Source of the DNA: Rhodosorus marinus
Lineage: Eukaryota; Rhodophyta; Stylonematophyceae; Stylonematales; Stylonemataceae
Assembly (NCBI GenBank): GCA_029953675.1
Contig: JAMWBK010000009.1
Location: 124,001 to 188,000 of the forward strand
Direction: 5' to 3'
Length of the DNA stretch: 64,000 nt
Shown: positions 55,446 to 64,000 of the stretch, one piece after another
Layout: each line of letters starts with the position of its first letter
Position numbering within the stretch: position 1 is the stretch's first letter
The notes under the pieces: model-generated
Database searches by the model: none
What the model was told of the DNA's origin: nothing
The model's input: only the letters and a program-made list of their open reading frames with translations
Made by a program: the position numbers and the translations under genes

Positions 55446-56648
55446 ATGAGATCGGAGGCGATGGCCGACTGGGGTAGAAGATTATTGAAGAGAATATTTG
55501 CTGAAGTTTCAAGTGGAGGTGGATTGCGCAGATCAAATTCTGAAGGGTTGAAGGTGCGTGGTTTTGCTGAAACTGCGAACATGGCAAAGGCACCAACAGT
55601 TAAGCTGGCCAATGGGGCGGAGATGCCGGTGATCGGTCTTGGGACGTGGAAATCTCCTCGTGGCAAGACCGGGGACGCGGTTCGAGCTGCAATTAAGGCA
55701 GGATATCGGATGATTGACACCGCGAACGATTACGGAAATGAGGACGAGGTCGGAGATGCCATTAAGGATATGATCGACGAGGGGGTTGTCAAAAGAGAGG
55801 AGCTGTTTATCCAGTGCAAACTGTGGAACACCAACCATCGCAAGGATCACGTGAAACCAGACCTCATGGCGACACTGAAGGATCTGAAGCTCGACTACGT
55901 GGATTCCTTCGCTGTCCATTGGCCGCAGGCATGCCCGGCGACTGGGGAGGCGCCAGCTCTTGGAGCGGACGGAATCGACCCAAAGCCCAGGGACCAGCCC
56001 ACGATGTTCCCGCTTGAGGCTGATGGCATGTACGCATGTGATTATGACTGTCACTTCATGGAAGCATACCACGCCATTGAGGATCTGGTTGACGAAGGCC
56101 TGGTCCGTGGAGCTGCAATCTCCAACTTCAACGCCAGGCAGGTGCACGAGGTCCTGGAGAACTTCAAGAAGCATCCCCCAGTCGTCCTCCAGAACGAGTG
56201 CCACCCTTACTTTCAGCAAAAGGACATCGTTGATGTGTGCAATAACAACGGAATTGTGTTCCAAAGCTACTCTCCCCTTGGATCGGGAGATAGGCCGTGG
56301 GCCAGGAAGCCTGGAGAAGTCGAGCTCCTGGACGATCCACGACTGCAGGAAATCGCGACCGCCAAAGGCAAGTCAGTCGCCCAGGTGGTGCTACGGTGGC
56401 ACATGGACCGGGGAATTACCGCGGTGCCGAAGAGCATTACCCCATCTCGAATTGCCACGAATATAGACGTTTTTGACTTCACCTTGAGCCTTGAGGAGAT
56501 GAAGTTGTTTGACAAGCTCAACCAGGCAAGGAGGTTCCTGATGTGGGATCCGACCTCGCTGCATCCGGATTACCCCTTCAGGGACGACCTTCCGTTCGGA
56601 TACAAGACCGCACAACCACTCAAGGTTGCTGCTCGCGCATCGAAGTAA
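55446..56648 (+). CDS. Aldo/keto reductase with organelle-like leader
   Basis: An intronless frame; the first ATG is at 55446 (400 residues), with further in-frame ATGs at 55461 and 55581. Residues 1-45 are basic and amphipathic (MADWGRRLLKRIFAEV), like a mitochondrial or plastid presequence; starting at 55581 (MAKAPTVKLANGAEMPVIGL) would give a cytosolic form. AKR signatures: GLGTWKSPRG, IDTANDYGNEDEVGDAI (catalytic Asp and Tyr), FIQCKLWNTN (Lys), VHWPQACP (His), GAAISNFNARQVHEVLENF, VVLQNECHPYFQQKDIVDVC and ITAVPKSITPSRIATNIDVF. Such enzymes reduce sugars or aldehydes with NADPH. An extra loop after VHWPQ (about 35 residues, GEAPALGADGIDPKPRDQ) is longer than in plant aldose reductases. Confidence 0.85.
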   Translation: MRSEAMADWGRRLLKRIFAEVSSGGGLRRSNSEGLKVRGFAETANMAKAPTVKLANGAEMPVIGLGTWKSPRGKTGDAVRAAIKAGYRMIDTANDYGNEDEVGDAIKDMIDEGVVKREELFIQCKLWNTNHRKDHVKPDLMATLKDLKLDYVDSFAVHWPQACPATGEAPALGADGIDPKPRDQPTMFPLEADGMYACDYDCHFMEAYHAIEDLVDEGLVRGAAISNFNARQVHEVLENFKKHPPVVLQNECHPYFQQKDIVDVCNNNGIVFQSYSPLGSGDRPWARKPGEVELLDDPRLQEIATAKGKSVAQVVLRWHMDRGITAVPKSITPSRIATNIDVFDFTLSLEEMKLFDKLNQARRFLMWDPTSLHPDYPFRDDLPFGYKTAQPLKVAARASK

Positions 56649-57048
56649 CCAGAGGAGTATCGCCCGTGTGCGCCATCGCCCAAGCCGTGGATGATCAACA
56701 CATTTAGAGCTAATCGTCCGCGCTAGGACGAGACCTTGAAATAAAAGATAACTCTTTTTTTTAACGAACCCAACTTTCCTCCAGACTATTTCGACAATGA
56801 CGCCCACATAGACCTTTGGCATGCCCTTCGAAAAGCGAAGACTTTCCAAATCTACTCTACCCTTCAAGTTCATGTTCCTTTCACAGTGACCTTCATTTCA
56901 GGGACAGACCACTACGGGCGCAATACAACGACAACCTCGGAGAGAAGCTCGACCGGAAAGCAAACTCATCCCACCGCGCTCCCTTCCCCGCCTCTCGCCG
57001 GTAGGACGAGAGATGAAAAGGGCGTGAACTGTCACCTAACCGTCCGAA
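56649..57048. other. Intergenic region between convergent aldo/keto reductase and EF-hand genes
   Basis: 400 bases between stop codons with a T-run at 56754-56762 and no supported gene. Confidence 0.5.
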
Positions 57049-57869
57049 CTAATACTGAACGAGTTTCTCCGTAAACTGAAAATAGTCAATCATGCCGTCC
57101 CGATCGACGTTAGCTTCCTTAATCATTTCATCAGCCTGCAGGAGGGGTATTCAGTGGGTGAGGAGGCGTGCAAAAATCGATTCAATGTTTCAAGCACGAG
57201 CGTTCCATACCTCTGCATTTGTCAGTTTCTCAACTCCTCCTATCGTGGTCATAACGTGACGCAGTTCCGTTGCAGCGATTTTTCCCACACCCTCCTAATT
57301 AAAACAAGTATGCGCAATAGCCAGAGTCAACGATCTGGAACAGCACTCCATAAAACCATCCAAAGACCGAATTCGGAGCATCGCAGCAGACCTTATCAAA
57401 TACTCTGAAAGCTTCACAAACTTCTTCTGCAGTGAGTCCAGTTCCTTTGTTCTTTTTCATTACCGACTCAAAAACTGCCAAAAGAAAGATCATCAAAAAT
57501 ATCAGCTTTCCAGCATCAAGCAAACAACGACGGTAATGAGCGGGTGTTTCATTCATACCCGAATAATCAACAAGCCCAGTGCTTTGAGGATCAATCTCAG
57601 TAATGATCTGCTTCACCTGAGCCTGAGTAGGGCAAGCTCCGAGAGACCTCATCACAGTACCAAGCTCATCCGTTGTAATCTTACCTAAACCACACAAACA
57701 TCACCAGGGAAGGCAAAAAGAACTCCTTTCAAAACGCTAGAACAAACAACTGCTAAATCAAGCTCCACAGCTGCCACTCCAAATCAAACTTACCGTCCCC
57801 ATCGCGATCAAACAAGTTAAACGCTTCCTTGATCTCTTCCTCCTCCTCCTTACTCAGCTCACCCGCCAT
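57049..57869 (-). CDS. Calmodulin-like EF-hand protein with mostly degenerate loops
   Basis: Five exons (57794-57869, 57559-57684, 57392-57474, 57211-57294, 57049-57135) join in phase to 151 residues. The start MAGELSKEEEEEIKEAFNLF and the four-EF-hand layout match calmodulin. Only loop 1 (DRDGDGKITTDE) keeps all ligands. Loop 2 reads DPQSTGLVDYS, loop 3 DKEGVGKIAATE and loop 4 NVDRDGMIDYFQ, each missing calcium ligands. Conserved helices include GTVMRSLGACPTQAQVKQII and ELRHVMTTIGGVEKLTNAE, the VMTNLGEKLT position of calmodulin. It could be a myosin light chain or a calmodulin-like regulator; centrin is less likely. Confidence 0.85.
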
Positions 57870-58842
57870 CTCTACACACACCACTCAAAATCTGCGAACT
57901 TGACGAACTCTAAACTCTGCAACAGATCCAAACAATAAATCAATGCCTTCACAACCTCACATTTCCCACCTGCAACCGACCCCAATCCTCATCCCCCGCC
58001 TCTCCCGTCCCACCACATCACCATCCTTAATATCCTCCCCCGCTCAAAACCCAAAACCCTCTCTGAAATCCCACAAGAAAATATATTTCCGAACAAACAA
58101 AAGCAGTCCCCCTCTGAAAAACTTGCCTACAAAATCTGGAACACAATATATCTATACAAATCATCACCATATTTCTCCCAATATCTCCAAGTCACCTCCC
58201 CCACTTTTGCAGAATTAACTCCCAATATTTACGGTCGATATTTAAATTATTCTCATTTTGAAATGCGCTTTTCTCCTTGAGCTGCGCAGGGGATAAGGAA
58301 AAAATCCATAATGATAATAAAAAAGCGGGAAATTCACGGTTTGGAGAATTATTGCTCTTTAAAAAGGTATATACCTTTTATTTAGAATTTATCGTCGAAA
58401 TAGATCAGAAATGCACATAACTCTAGAACCCATGGAGTTTAGATTTGTTCCCAAAATCAAGCATATTTTAAAATGGTGGATCTTTTTATTTGTTCTTCGA
58501 TAGGCTAATAATCTTTTATTTGGGATGGAACTTCGTTCTGGATCATTTTCGAAGGTATTTTAATGCCCAATCTGGTTTGCGTTGTTTGAAGTTGTCCTAT
58601 TTACTCCATTTTCAACAAAAATAGTTGTGCGAGTAGGATTAGAGGCATTGTTCAGGGTTGGTTTGAGGAGTAGGAGAGAAGAATGAGGTGTGAAGCCATC
58701 TTCATCGCAAATGTCCCTACTCCTAGACGTGGGGCTTCAACATCAAGAGTTTCTCAAAGCTGTTTACTGTTTACCACCTTGTACTTGTACGGTGACTGAT
58801 TTGTCGAAAGCCTGGAGAGCATTGGATTGCTGTTGCTAGGCT
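57870..58842. other. AT-rich region between EF-hand and glycosyltransferase genes
   Basis: 57870-58220 is a C-rich leader of the EF-hand gene. 58220-58640 is AT-rich. The rest is 3' flank of the glycosyltransferase. No gene is supported. Confidence 0.45.
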
Positions 58843-58860
58843 TCAACGCCTAGCAACAGC
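58829..58860. repeat. Perfect 13-bp inverted repeat overlapping the glycosyltransferase stop codon
   Basis: Left arm GCTGTTGCTAGGC (58829-58841), loop TTCAAC, right arm GCCTAGCAACAGC (58848-58860). On the minus strand the first arm encodes the last residues AVAR of the glycosyltransferase, and the stop codon (58843-58845) lies in the loop. Confidence 0.9.
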
Positions 58861-59813
58861 GCCACGATACCACTTGTTCAGCGTCTGTGCTGGAACTCCC
58901 AAGTAGAAGCCGGCGACAATGATCTGATTCAAAACTGTGGTTCGGAAGACCCCAAACTCTTCCCACCTCCGTCCACTAGTGACCTGTTGAAATATAGATA
59001 CGTCAGTCTGGGTCAATCTTCCCTTCTCTCTGCGTTGCATAGACAGCAATTGTCTGGAGTTGAGGGACTCACTGCACTTTCGTTCGCAGTGATCACTCGG
59101 CCAAGCCGTTTTGCATTCCTGGCCATTTGAAAATCTTCCATGAGTGGTATGTCGGGAAAACCACCCAGTTGGTTGAAAGTCGTTCGTCGCATGAAGAAGC
59201 CCTGGTCACCGTACGGCATGCCGAAGAACCGACTTCTCAGGTTTGCTACGGCTTCGATGAGCCTAATCCCCCGAACATTGGAATCGATCTTAAGACGGAA
59301 AGCGCCTAGGCTAACGGTTTCATCTTGCAGGGTTGACCTTGAATATAAACCAACCCGATCTGTTAGCGCTCTAGAGGAGAACGTAAGTATTGAAGGTTGA
59401 TGTATGGAACAATTAATCTGCACCCATACCGAACAACTTTGTCGAATCCAAAGGGCAATCTGGTGTCGGCGTGCAAGAAAATCAAAAAGCTTCCCTCCGC
59501 GCTTGGCACTGCGTTGTTCAGCTGAGTTCCTCTACCTCTTCCTGCTTGTATCAACCTGTGAAGAGGTGTAACCGTTTGCGGCGTCTAGTAAGAGGCTTCA
59601 ACAGAAAACGTCCGGACGAGAGGACCATGCATACCTCGCTTTTGCTGTTTTCACCAACCGCTTCGTGCCGTCTACAGAGCCGCCGTCAGCAACGACGATA
59701 TCCAGACGAGTGTCCTTTTCCACAACACCCTCACGCAGTGCCCTGATCGTCGACGCTATCGATCCCTCTTCATTCAATGTTGGGATAATGACCGAAACTA
59801 CTTCATCTCTCAT
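58843..59813 (-). CDS. Family 2 glycosyltransferase (TIGR04283 type)
   Basis: Four exons (59635-59813, 59430-59555, 59073-59370, 58843-58983) join in phase to 247 residues. GT-A motifs: VSVIIPTLNEEGSIASTI, IVVADGGSVDGT, QAGRGRGTQLNNAV, FLIFLHADTRLPFGF (DxD-like HAD), then LGAFRLKID, FGMPYGDQGFFMRRTTFNQL and GGFPDIPLMEDFQMARNAKR. This set (ADGGSxDGT, GRGxQxN, FLHADT, YGDQ, P(L)MED) is that of the small bacterial-type rSAM/selenodomain-associated transferase 2 group, known from cyanobacteria and some algae. The product is unknown. Origin from the plastid ancestor or by transfer is possible but not shown. The C-terminal exon ends LNKWYRGAVARR at a hairpin. Confidence 0.85.
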
Positions 59814-62718
59814 TAGTAGACGAACAGATCCTCAAGCACGGAAGACCTCGAGTCAAAGATCAACCGCCCAACTCCACTATTTCCTCAGGTGAAAGACTCC
59901 AATCGAGTTCGGTTGACACGGAACTCACTTGCAAGCTCATGTCATGGTAGAACACAGGATGATCCGCACATGCAGCAACCAACGAGAAAGTGCTTGTGGA
60001 CGTGCAGATCTCTTACCAGCCCTCTTGGGGTTGGATTAGTCTGCGGTTACGCTCTCGCGGCATGGCACGTCCCAACGGGTGGGGGTGGGGGAGACCCGCG
60101 AGGCAGAGCGGGACGAATCCTTTTTCTTTGCTATTTGCCACAGCAAGCAACAGTTTCCCGAGCTTCCCGGGTGCCCTCCGTGATCCGTGCTCTCTCGGGT
60201 ACGGCTGCTCTCTCGGGCATCCGTGCTCTCCCGAGGCCATAAGATCGGAGACGCATCTCAGTTGGGCGGGAAGGGAGCTGAGTGGAATTAGGTATTTGTG
60301 AAGCTTGCTCGGCAGATCACGACGGAAGCTAAAACACTGGTTTCTCGTCATTTTACGATTAGCGGAAGCTGTAGAACAGAATTCTTGACCACATTTTAGA
60401 AACGAACCCTAGCAAACGGCAGAATGAATACCATTCGTCGTCACGAAGCTTCGGCTTTTTAACCCTCACAAGACAAAAAACTAAGGGATGCGATCTAAAA
60501 GGTCTGCTTTCGGGCATTGAGAATGCTCGATAGACTCCTCGCTTCGAACGCAAGTTTGAATGCGAATCGATCAACTTGTCCCTCGGAGTGCATACGGAAT
60601 TCAGAGGAAGTACGGAAAAATTGTAGACTTTGGGGCGGCTTTGAAAATGAAACTTTACCCCACTGCCGCGCAGCTCAAGGCTAAGCAGTAAATAGCCGGA
60701 GCCCTGCAGCGTTGTGTTCTATCGAACCACGTAAATAACTTCGACATTACCCTGTTTGTTCAACTCTTGCAAAGTTCGTTTTAAGCCCATTTTATACTAT
60801 TTGGAACCGCCCAACGAAACGGGTTCTGCAGTGTTTGGGCTCGTTGAAAGGAAGTTCGCCCGCCTATGCAAGGGCGACCACTCCCTTGGTGGACTCGTGA
60901 TACTGCAAATCGGATGCCAGAGTTGCGCATGGTGAGACGAGTGAAACTAGATTGCTCTTTTCGCTTTCCGTTGCTTCCCACAAGCATCTGACCCAATCAA
61001 CTTCTCGCTATTCGAGTACTTTGCAGCCACAATGTAGAGACTCCAGCACACGTGGAGATAGCTCAAGCAGCAAAGGAAATCAAGCACTTTCAAGGCGCGT
61101 AGCTCCGCATCAGAACGCAGCAAGATCGATCTCAGCTTCCCCTACTCAAAATGACGTACGTGAAGGAAGTGCCCAAACCTCGATATGACCGTCGCGATAA
61201 AGCCCGCGAATTCACCGCAGGAGAGCTCGGACCTTTAATCGACTGCAATCCAAAAAACCCCGCAGCAATATAAGAGAGTCCAGACTCTTCATCTAACCTA
61301 TTCTACAATCCTTCACAAGTGTTCTGGCACGTAGCTTCCAGACACATTTCCGCAGACGAAACAACGCTGGCAACTTCGCAATAAGCGGAGAACCTTTAAG
61401 AAGGTCCTCCGAGCATGGCACAGGTCAGTAAGCGTTGTACCAAGCAAGCTCATCGACCGCCGCCATGGCGTATTCTCGCGTCTGCCACCCATGCGCTGTC
61501 TAGTTCCTTCGGGCATCCTCCATTCCAGGCCCCACCAACACCCGCTAGCCAAAATACTAAACCCGCACTATCAATCCATTGAAGTACTAATATTTACAAT
61601 AAACAAGGACAAAAAGAAACGATAGTACAATAAGATTCTCATACACTAATTTATTGAGAAATTCATTTCATCCAACGCGCTGGAACGCGCGGACGTCGAC
61701 GAAAAAGTATCTGCAAAACAGTAGGGGACCGAAACTGTCTAATTATTCAACAGAAAATCTTTACAAAAATTAATACTTCACTTTCATTGGATAATTTATC
61801 CGGAAGTAACCAATGAACAGTCAGAAGAATCTCATACGAACATGGATCGGGATGGGCAATCTTAATTTTTTTTCAATGAAACTAAGTCTTAGGCAATAGT
61901 GCCTCATGCTGAAGAAAAATTCAAGGTATCAGTTCAAACCCATTGGAAGACAAAAAAAACGAAAAAAAAGGAATACCCCTGGAAGATTCAGTCGCACCTT
62001 ACATTCAGATTCGAACCAATCATTCGATTCAGAGTCACCAAGGGATGGCCGTACAAAGACACGATTGGTCCTATTCTTCCAACACCCGATAATATCTACT
62101 AAAAACAATAAAATATAAATCCCCAAAGAATGAATTTAGATACTATATGACAATATTCACAAACCCGTTGGACCGAAAATTAATTATTGATTGACTAATA
62201 TATGAATTCATAATATTTAACCATTATTCAGTCAATATTCGCCCATCCGGTGTATAAAAATAATTAAAAACGAATTGCGGTACATTAAAACTAAACGGTC
62301 TTGTATTATATGTGGAAAATTCGATATCAATAAGAACAAAACAAAAGGAGCCGCCTGGGGGGGAGGAAGAGGAGGCAGGAGGAAGCTACTATTCCCTTAT
62401 TTTTGTATCAAGTTTCTTTTTTCGTTTACCCTTTTCAAGAGTTGGGACAGGAGCCTTGTGTTTTTAGACATTTTGAGAGGTTTATGGGAGTGAAGGGGAA
62501 GGGGGGTTCGGGGGAGCATTTCGCAAAGGAAGTTTGGAGGATGTTAAAAGGGAGTAAAAAAATTGATCATCTTAAAGGAAGTTTTGGGGTTGAATGGGAG
62601 GCAAGTTGAGATTCGGATAGGAGGATGGGGTGGCGGTGGTCGCTGTGTGTGGATGGGTGATTAATAGGATGGGTTATAAAGAGGGGAGGATGTCAGTGGA
62701 GTGTTTGAGTGACGACGG
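59814..62718. other. Long intergenic region before the phosphodiesterase gene
   Basis: About 2.9 kb without a supported gene. 60160-60240 has short imperfect CTCTCGGG-type repeats. At 61309-61480 (minus) a two-exon reading MAAVDELAWFSAYCEVASVV followed by SSAEMCLEATCQNTCEGL is conceivable but unproven. 61570-62340 is an AT-rich island with AACCAATGAAC near 61808, AATCATTCG near 62020 and TTATTGATTGAC near 62184. From 62345 on the plus strand is G-rich leader. Confidence 0.4.
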
Positions 62719-64000
62719 ATGTATAGTTTGAAAGGATGGAGAGGAATAGAGCCTGGCTTTGGTGTTTGGGTCAGGTCTGGAGTTGACGGGAGCGGTGTGA
62801 GAGGAAGAAGAGCGGTTTGCGAGATGGGGATGATGAAGGAGTCTTCTCTGCCTGGGCACGCGTGGCCATTGAGGCCCAGGACTGAGGTGAAGTATCCATT
62901 ACAAAAGAGCATCGTTCGGTTTGTCATGGGACACCCTCGGAAGAATGTGCCCTGCGTGCAGCTGAGAGATTCAGATGAGTCGGAGTTTGCAATCGTAGTC
63001 GAGGCCGGTGCGATGCGCGAATGCCTAACTATCAGGAACGGCTTTTGTGAGGAGTGGATTGACGTGGAGTATGAGGATATTGAGCAATTGGAGATCATGT
63101 TCAGAGTTCAGAAAGGTGGTGTCGAGATTGGCAGACTGGCGATTCTGGGTACAGATTTGCGGGAACGACAAGGGTCTCTTCGAAAGCCGCTCATGGAGAA
63201 CAGCGTTATTGGATACTTGACGATTGACTATCTCGTAGTTACCAACTTGCCAGCAGCTGAAATGGCCACCGTAGAGGATGGCATCAGCAACGTTCGGGCT
63301 CCAAGATTTGTAGGTCACCGGGGCTCTGGTGCGAAAGGTACCTCTCCATATATGGAGAACACTGTGCTAAGTTTCGTAAACGCCACGAGGACATCTGATG
63401 TGACACATGTGGAGCTGGACGTGCAGCTAACAAGGGATGGTGTACCAGTCATCTTTCACGATTTTCACGTTCCATTGAAGACGAACGACGAGAAAGCTTC
63501 ATGCATGGTTCCTATTTGCTCCATGACAAGCCAACAGTTTGTCGATTTGGATCCAGCGGTCTTGTGCGACGACGACACTCACCTGTCCGACGATGATTCT
63601 ACGTTGAGGTCCCGAACTAGCGTTAGGGCGCCGTTCAAAAAGCCAAGGGCGCGAGTCGAGCTGGGAGGGCCGGTGAAGGATTTAATGCCGAAGCTTGCAG
63701 ATATTTGCAATGAGGTAAGTGCATTGACTTTTTGTGCTCGAATAAGCCACTTTGGAAACGGACACTCAATAGCCTGTTCGCACCTTCCTACCATGTTTGT
63801 GTACATAGTGCCCCGTTGAAATCGGACTAATGATCGAGCTCAAGTACCCGACGCTAGAGTACCTCGAGGAGTACAAGATTCATTTTCCAAGCCGAAACCT
63901 CTTCGCCGACAGAGTCTTGGAGACAGTCCTGGAGACGGAGGGAAACTCAAGGAGGTCGATTATTTTCCTCACTTTCGATGCCGACTTGGCCATGATTTTC
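62719..64000 (+). CDS. Glycerophosphodiester phosphodiesterase, GDE1/GPCPD1 type (runs off the right edge)
   Basis: Two exons are visible (62719-63714 and 63809 to beyond 64000). The first ATG is at 62719; one at 62824 (MGMMKESSLPGHAWPLRP) may be the real start. The N-terminal 190 residues form beta-rich sequence ending GYLTIDYLVVTNL, as in the accessory domain of GDE1/GPCPD1. The GDPD barrel then starts RFVGHRGSGAKG (HRG), with MENTVLSFVNA (ENT), HVELDVQLTRDGVPVIFHDF (ExD and the HD catalytic His) and, after the intron, GLMIELKYP (metal Glu). The enzyme cleaves glycerophosphodiesters such as glycerophosphocholine to glycerol-3-phosphate. The C-terminus lies outside the window. Confidence 0.85.

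Noticed and set aside
59889-60242. 117-codon plus-strand open frame with repeated ALSGT/ALSGI
   Set aside because: Arises from short CTCTCGGG-type repeats; no family support.
1-64000. tRNA, rRNA, CRISPR arrays, insertion sequences, telomere repeats
   Set aside because: I looked for B-box GGTTCGANNCC, regular spaced repeats, terminal inverted repeats and TTAGGG-type arrays and saw no convincing example; this was by eye and not exhaustive.

Overview
The window is nuclear DNA of a photosynthetic eukaryote with small introns (mostly 45-110 bp, GT-AG). It is most likely a mesophilic red alga. The evidence is threefold. First, it carries nuclear genes for plastid proteins (a double-domain Cpn20, a DUF1995/LPA3-like PSII factor, an SLP phosphatase, a plastid-type acetylornithine aminotransferase); all four start with a short leader containing Phe-Val near the N-terminus, the phenylalanine-type leader known from red algae and glaucophytes. 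Second, it has an isoamylase for floridean-type starch and a GH63 enzyme resembling mannosylglycerate hydrolases (mannosylglycerate, or digeneaside, is a red algal solute). Third, it has a GH35 beta-galactosidase and a Golgi-type sulfotransferase, as expected of an organism with sulfated galactans. A glaucophyte is the main alternative. I saw no rRNA, tRNA, CRISPR, bacterial operon or intact transposon.

Layout. 1-12.6 kb holds housekeeping genes: the 5' part of NUP85 (minus), the divergent ribosomal pair RPL12 (minus) and RPS3A (plus), TRAPPC2L (minus), an unknown minus gene, TFIIH subunit TFB4 (plus) with a proline-rich hexapeptide tail, and condensin subunit NCAPH (plus). 13-24.3 kb holds an unknown minus gene, the GH63 mannosylglycerate-hydrolase-like gene, a TilS-like gene with a degenerate PP-loop, and a mitochondrial carrier fused to a long glycine/alanine-rich repeat domain. 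24.6-33 kb holds a POT1-like telomere protein (minus), a divergent possible HORMA gene (plus), and a two-domain guanidine-modifying enzyme of the CtlX type in twelve exons. 33.5-45.9 kb holds Cpn20 (plus), isoamylase (minus), SLP phosphatase (minus), sulfotransferase (minus), an LPA3-like gene (plus) and acetylornithine aminotransferase (minus). 47-64 kb holds the GPN1 GTPase (minus), GH35 beta-galactosidase (minus), an unknown minus gene, an aldo/keto reductase (plus), an EF-hand protein (minus), a family 2 glycosyltransferase (minus) and the 5' part of a glycerophosphodiester phosphodiesterase (plus).

How it works together. There is no single pathway cluster. Several genes share carbon metabolism (isoamylase, mannosylglycerate hydrolase, beta-galactosidase, aldo/keto reductase, sulfotransferase), some serve chromosome maintenance (condensin, POT1, the HORMA-like gene), and others plastid biogenesis. 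Many 5' ends face AT-rich islands of about 0.1-0.9 kb that carry CCAAT and TTGATTGA words, so much of the regulation may sit in these islands.

Exon boundaries were placed by hand from reading frame, splice consensus and remembered family conservation. Those with phase agreement throughout are good to a few bases; entries marked as unknown genes are much less certain.
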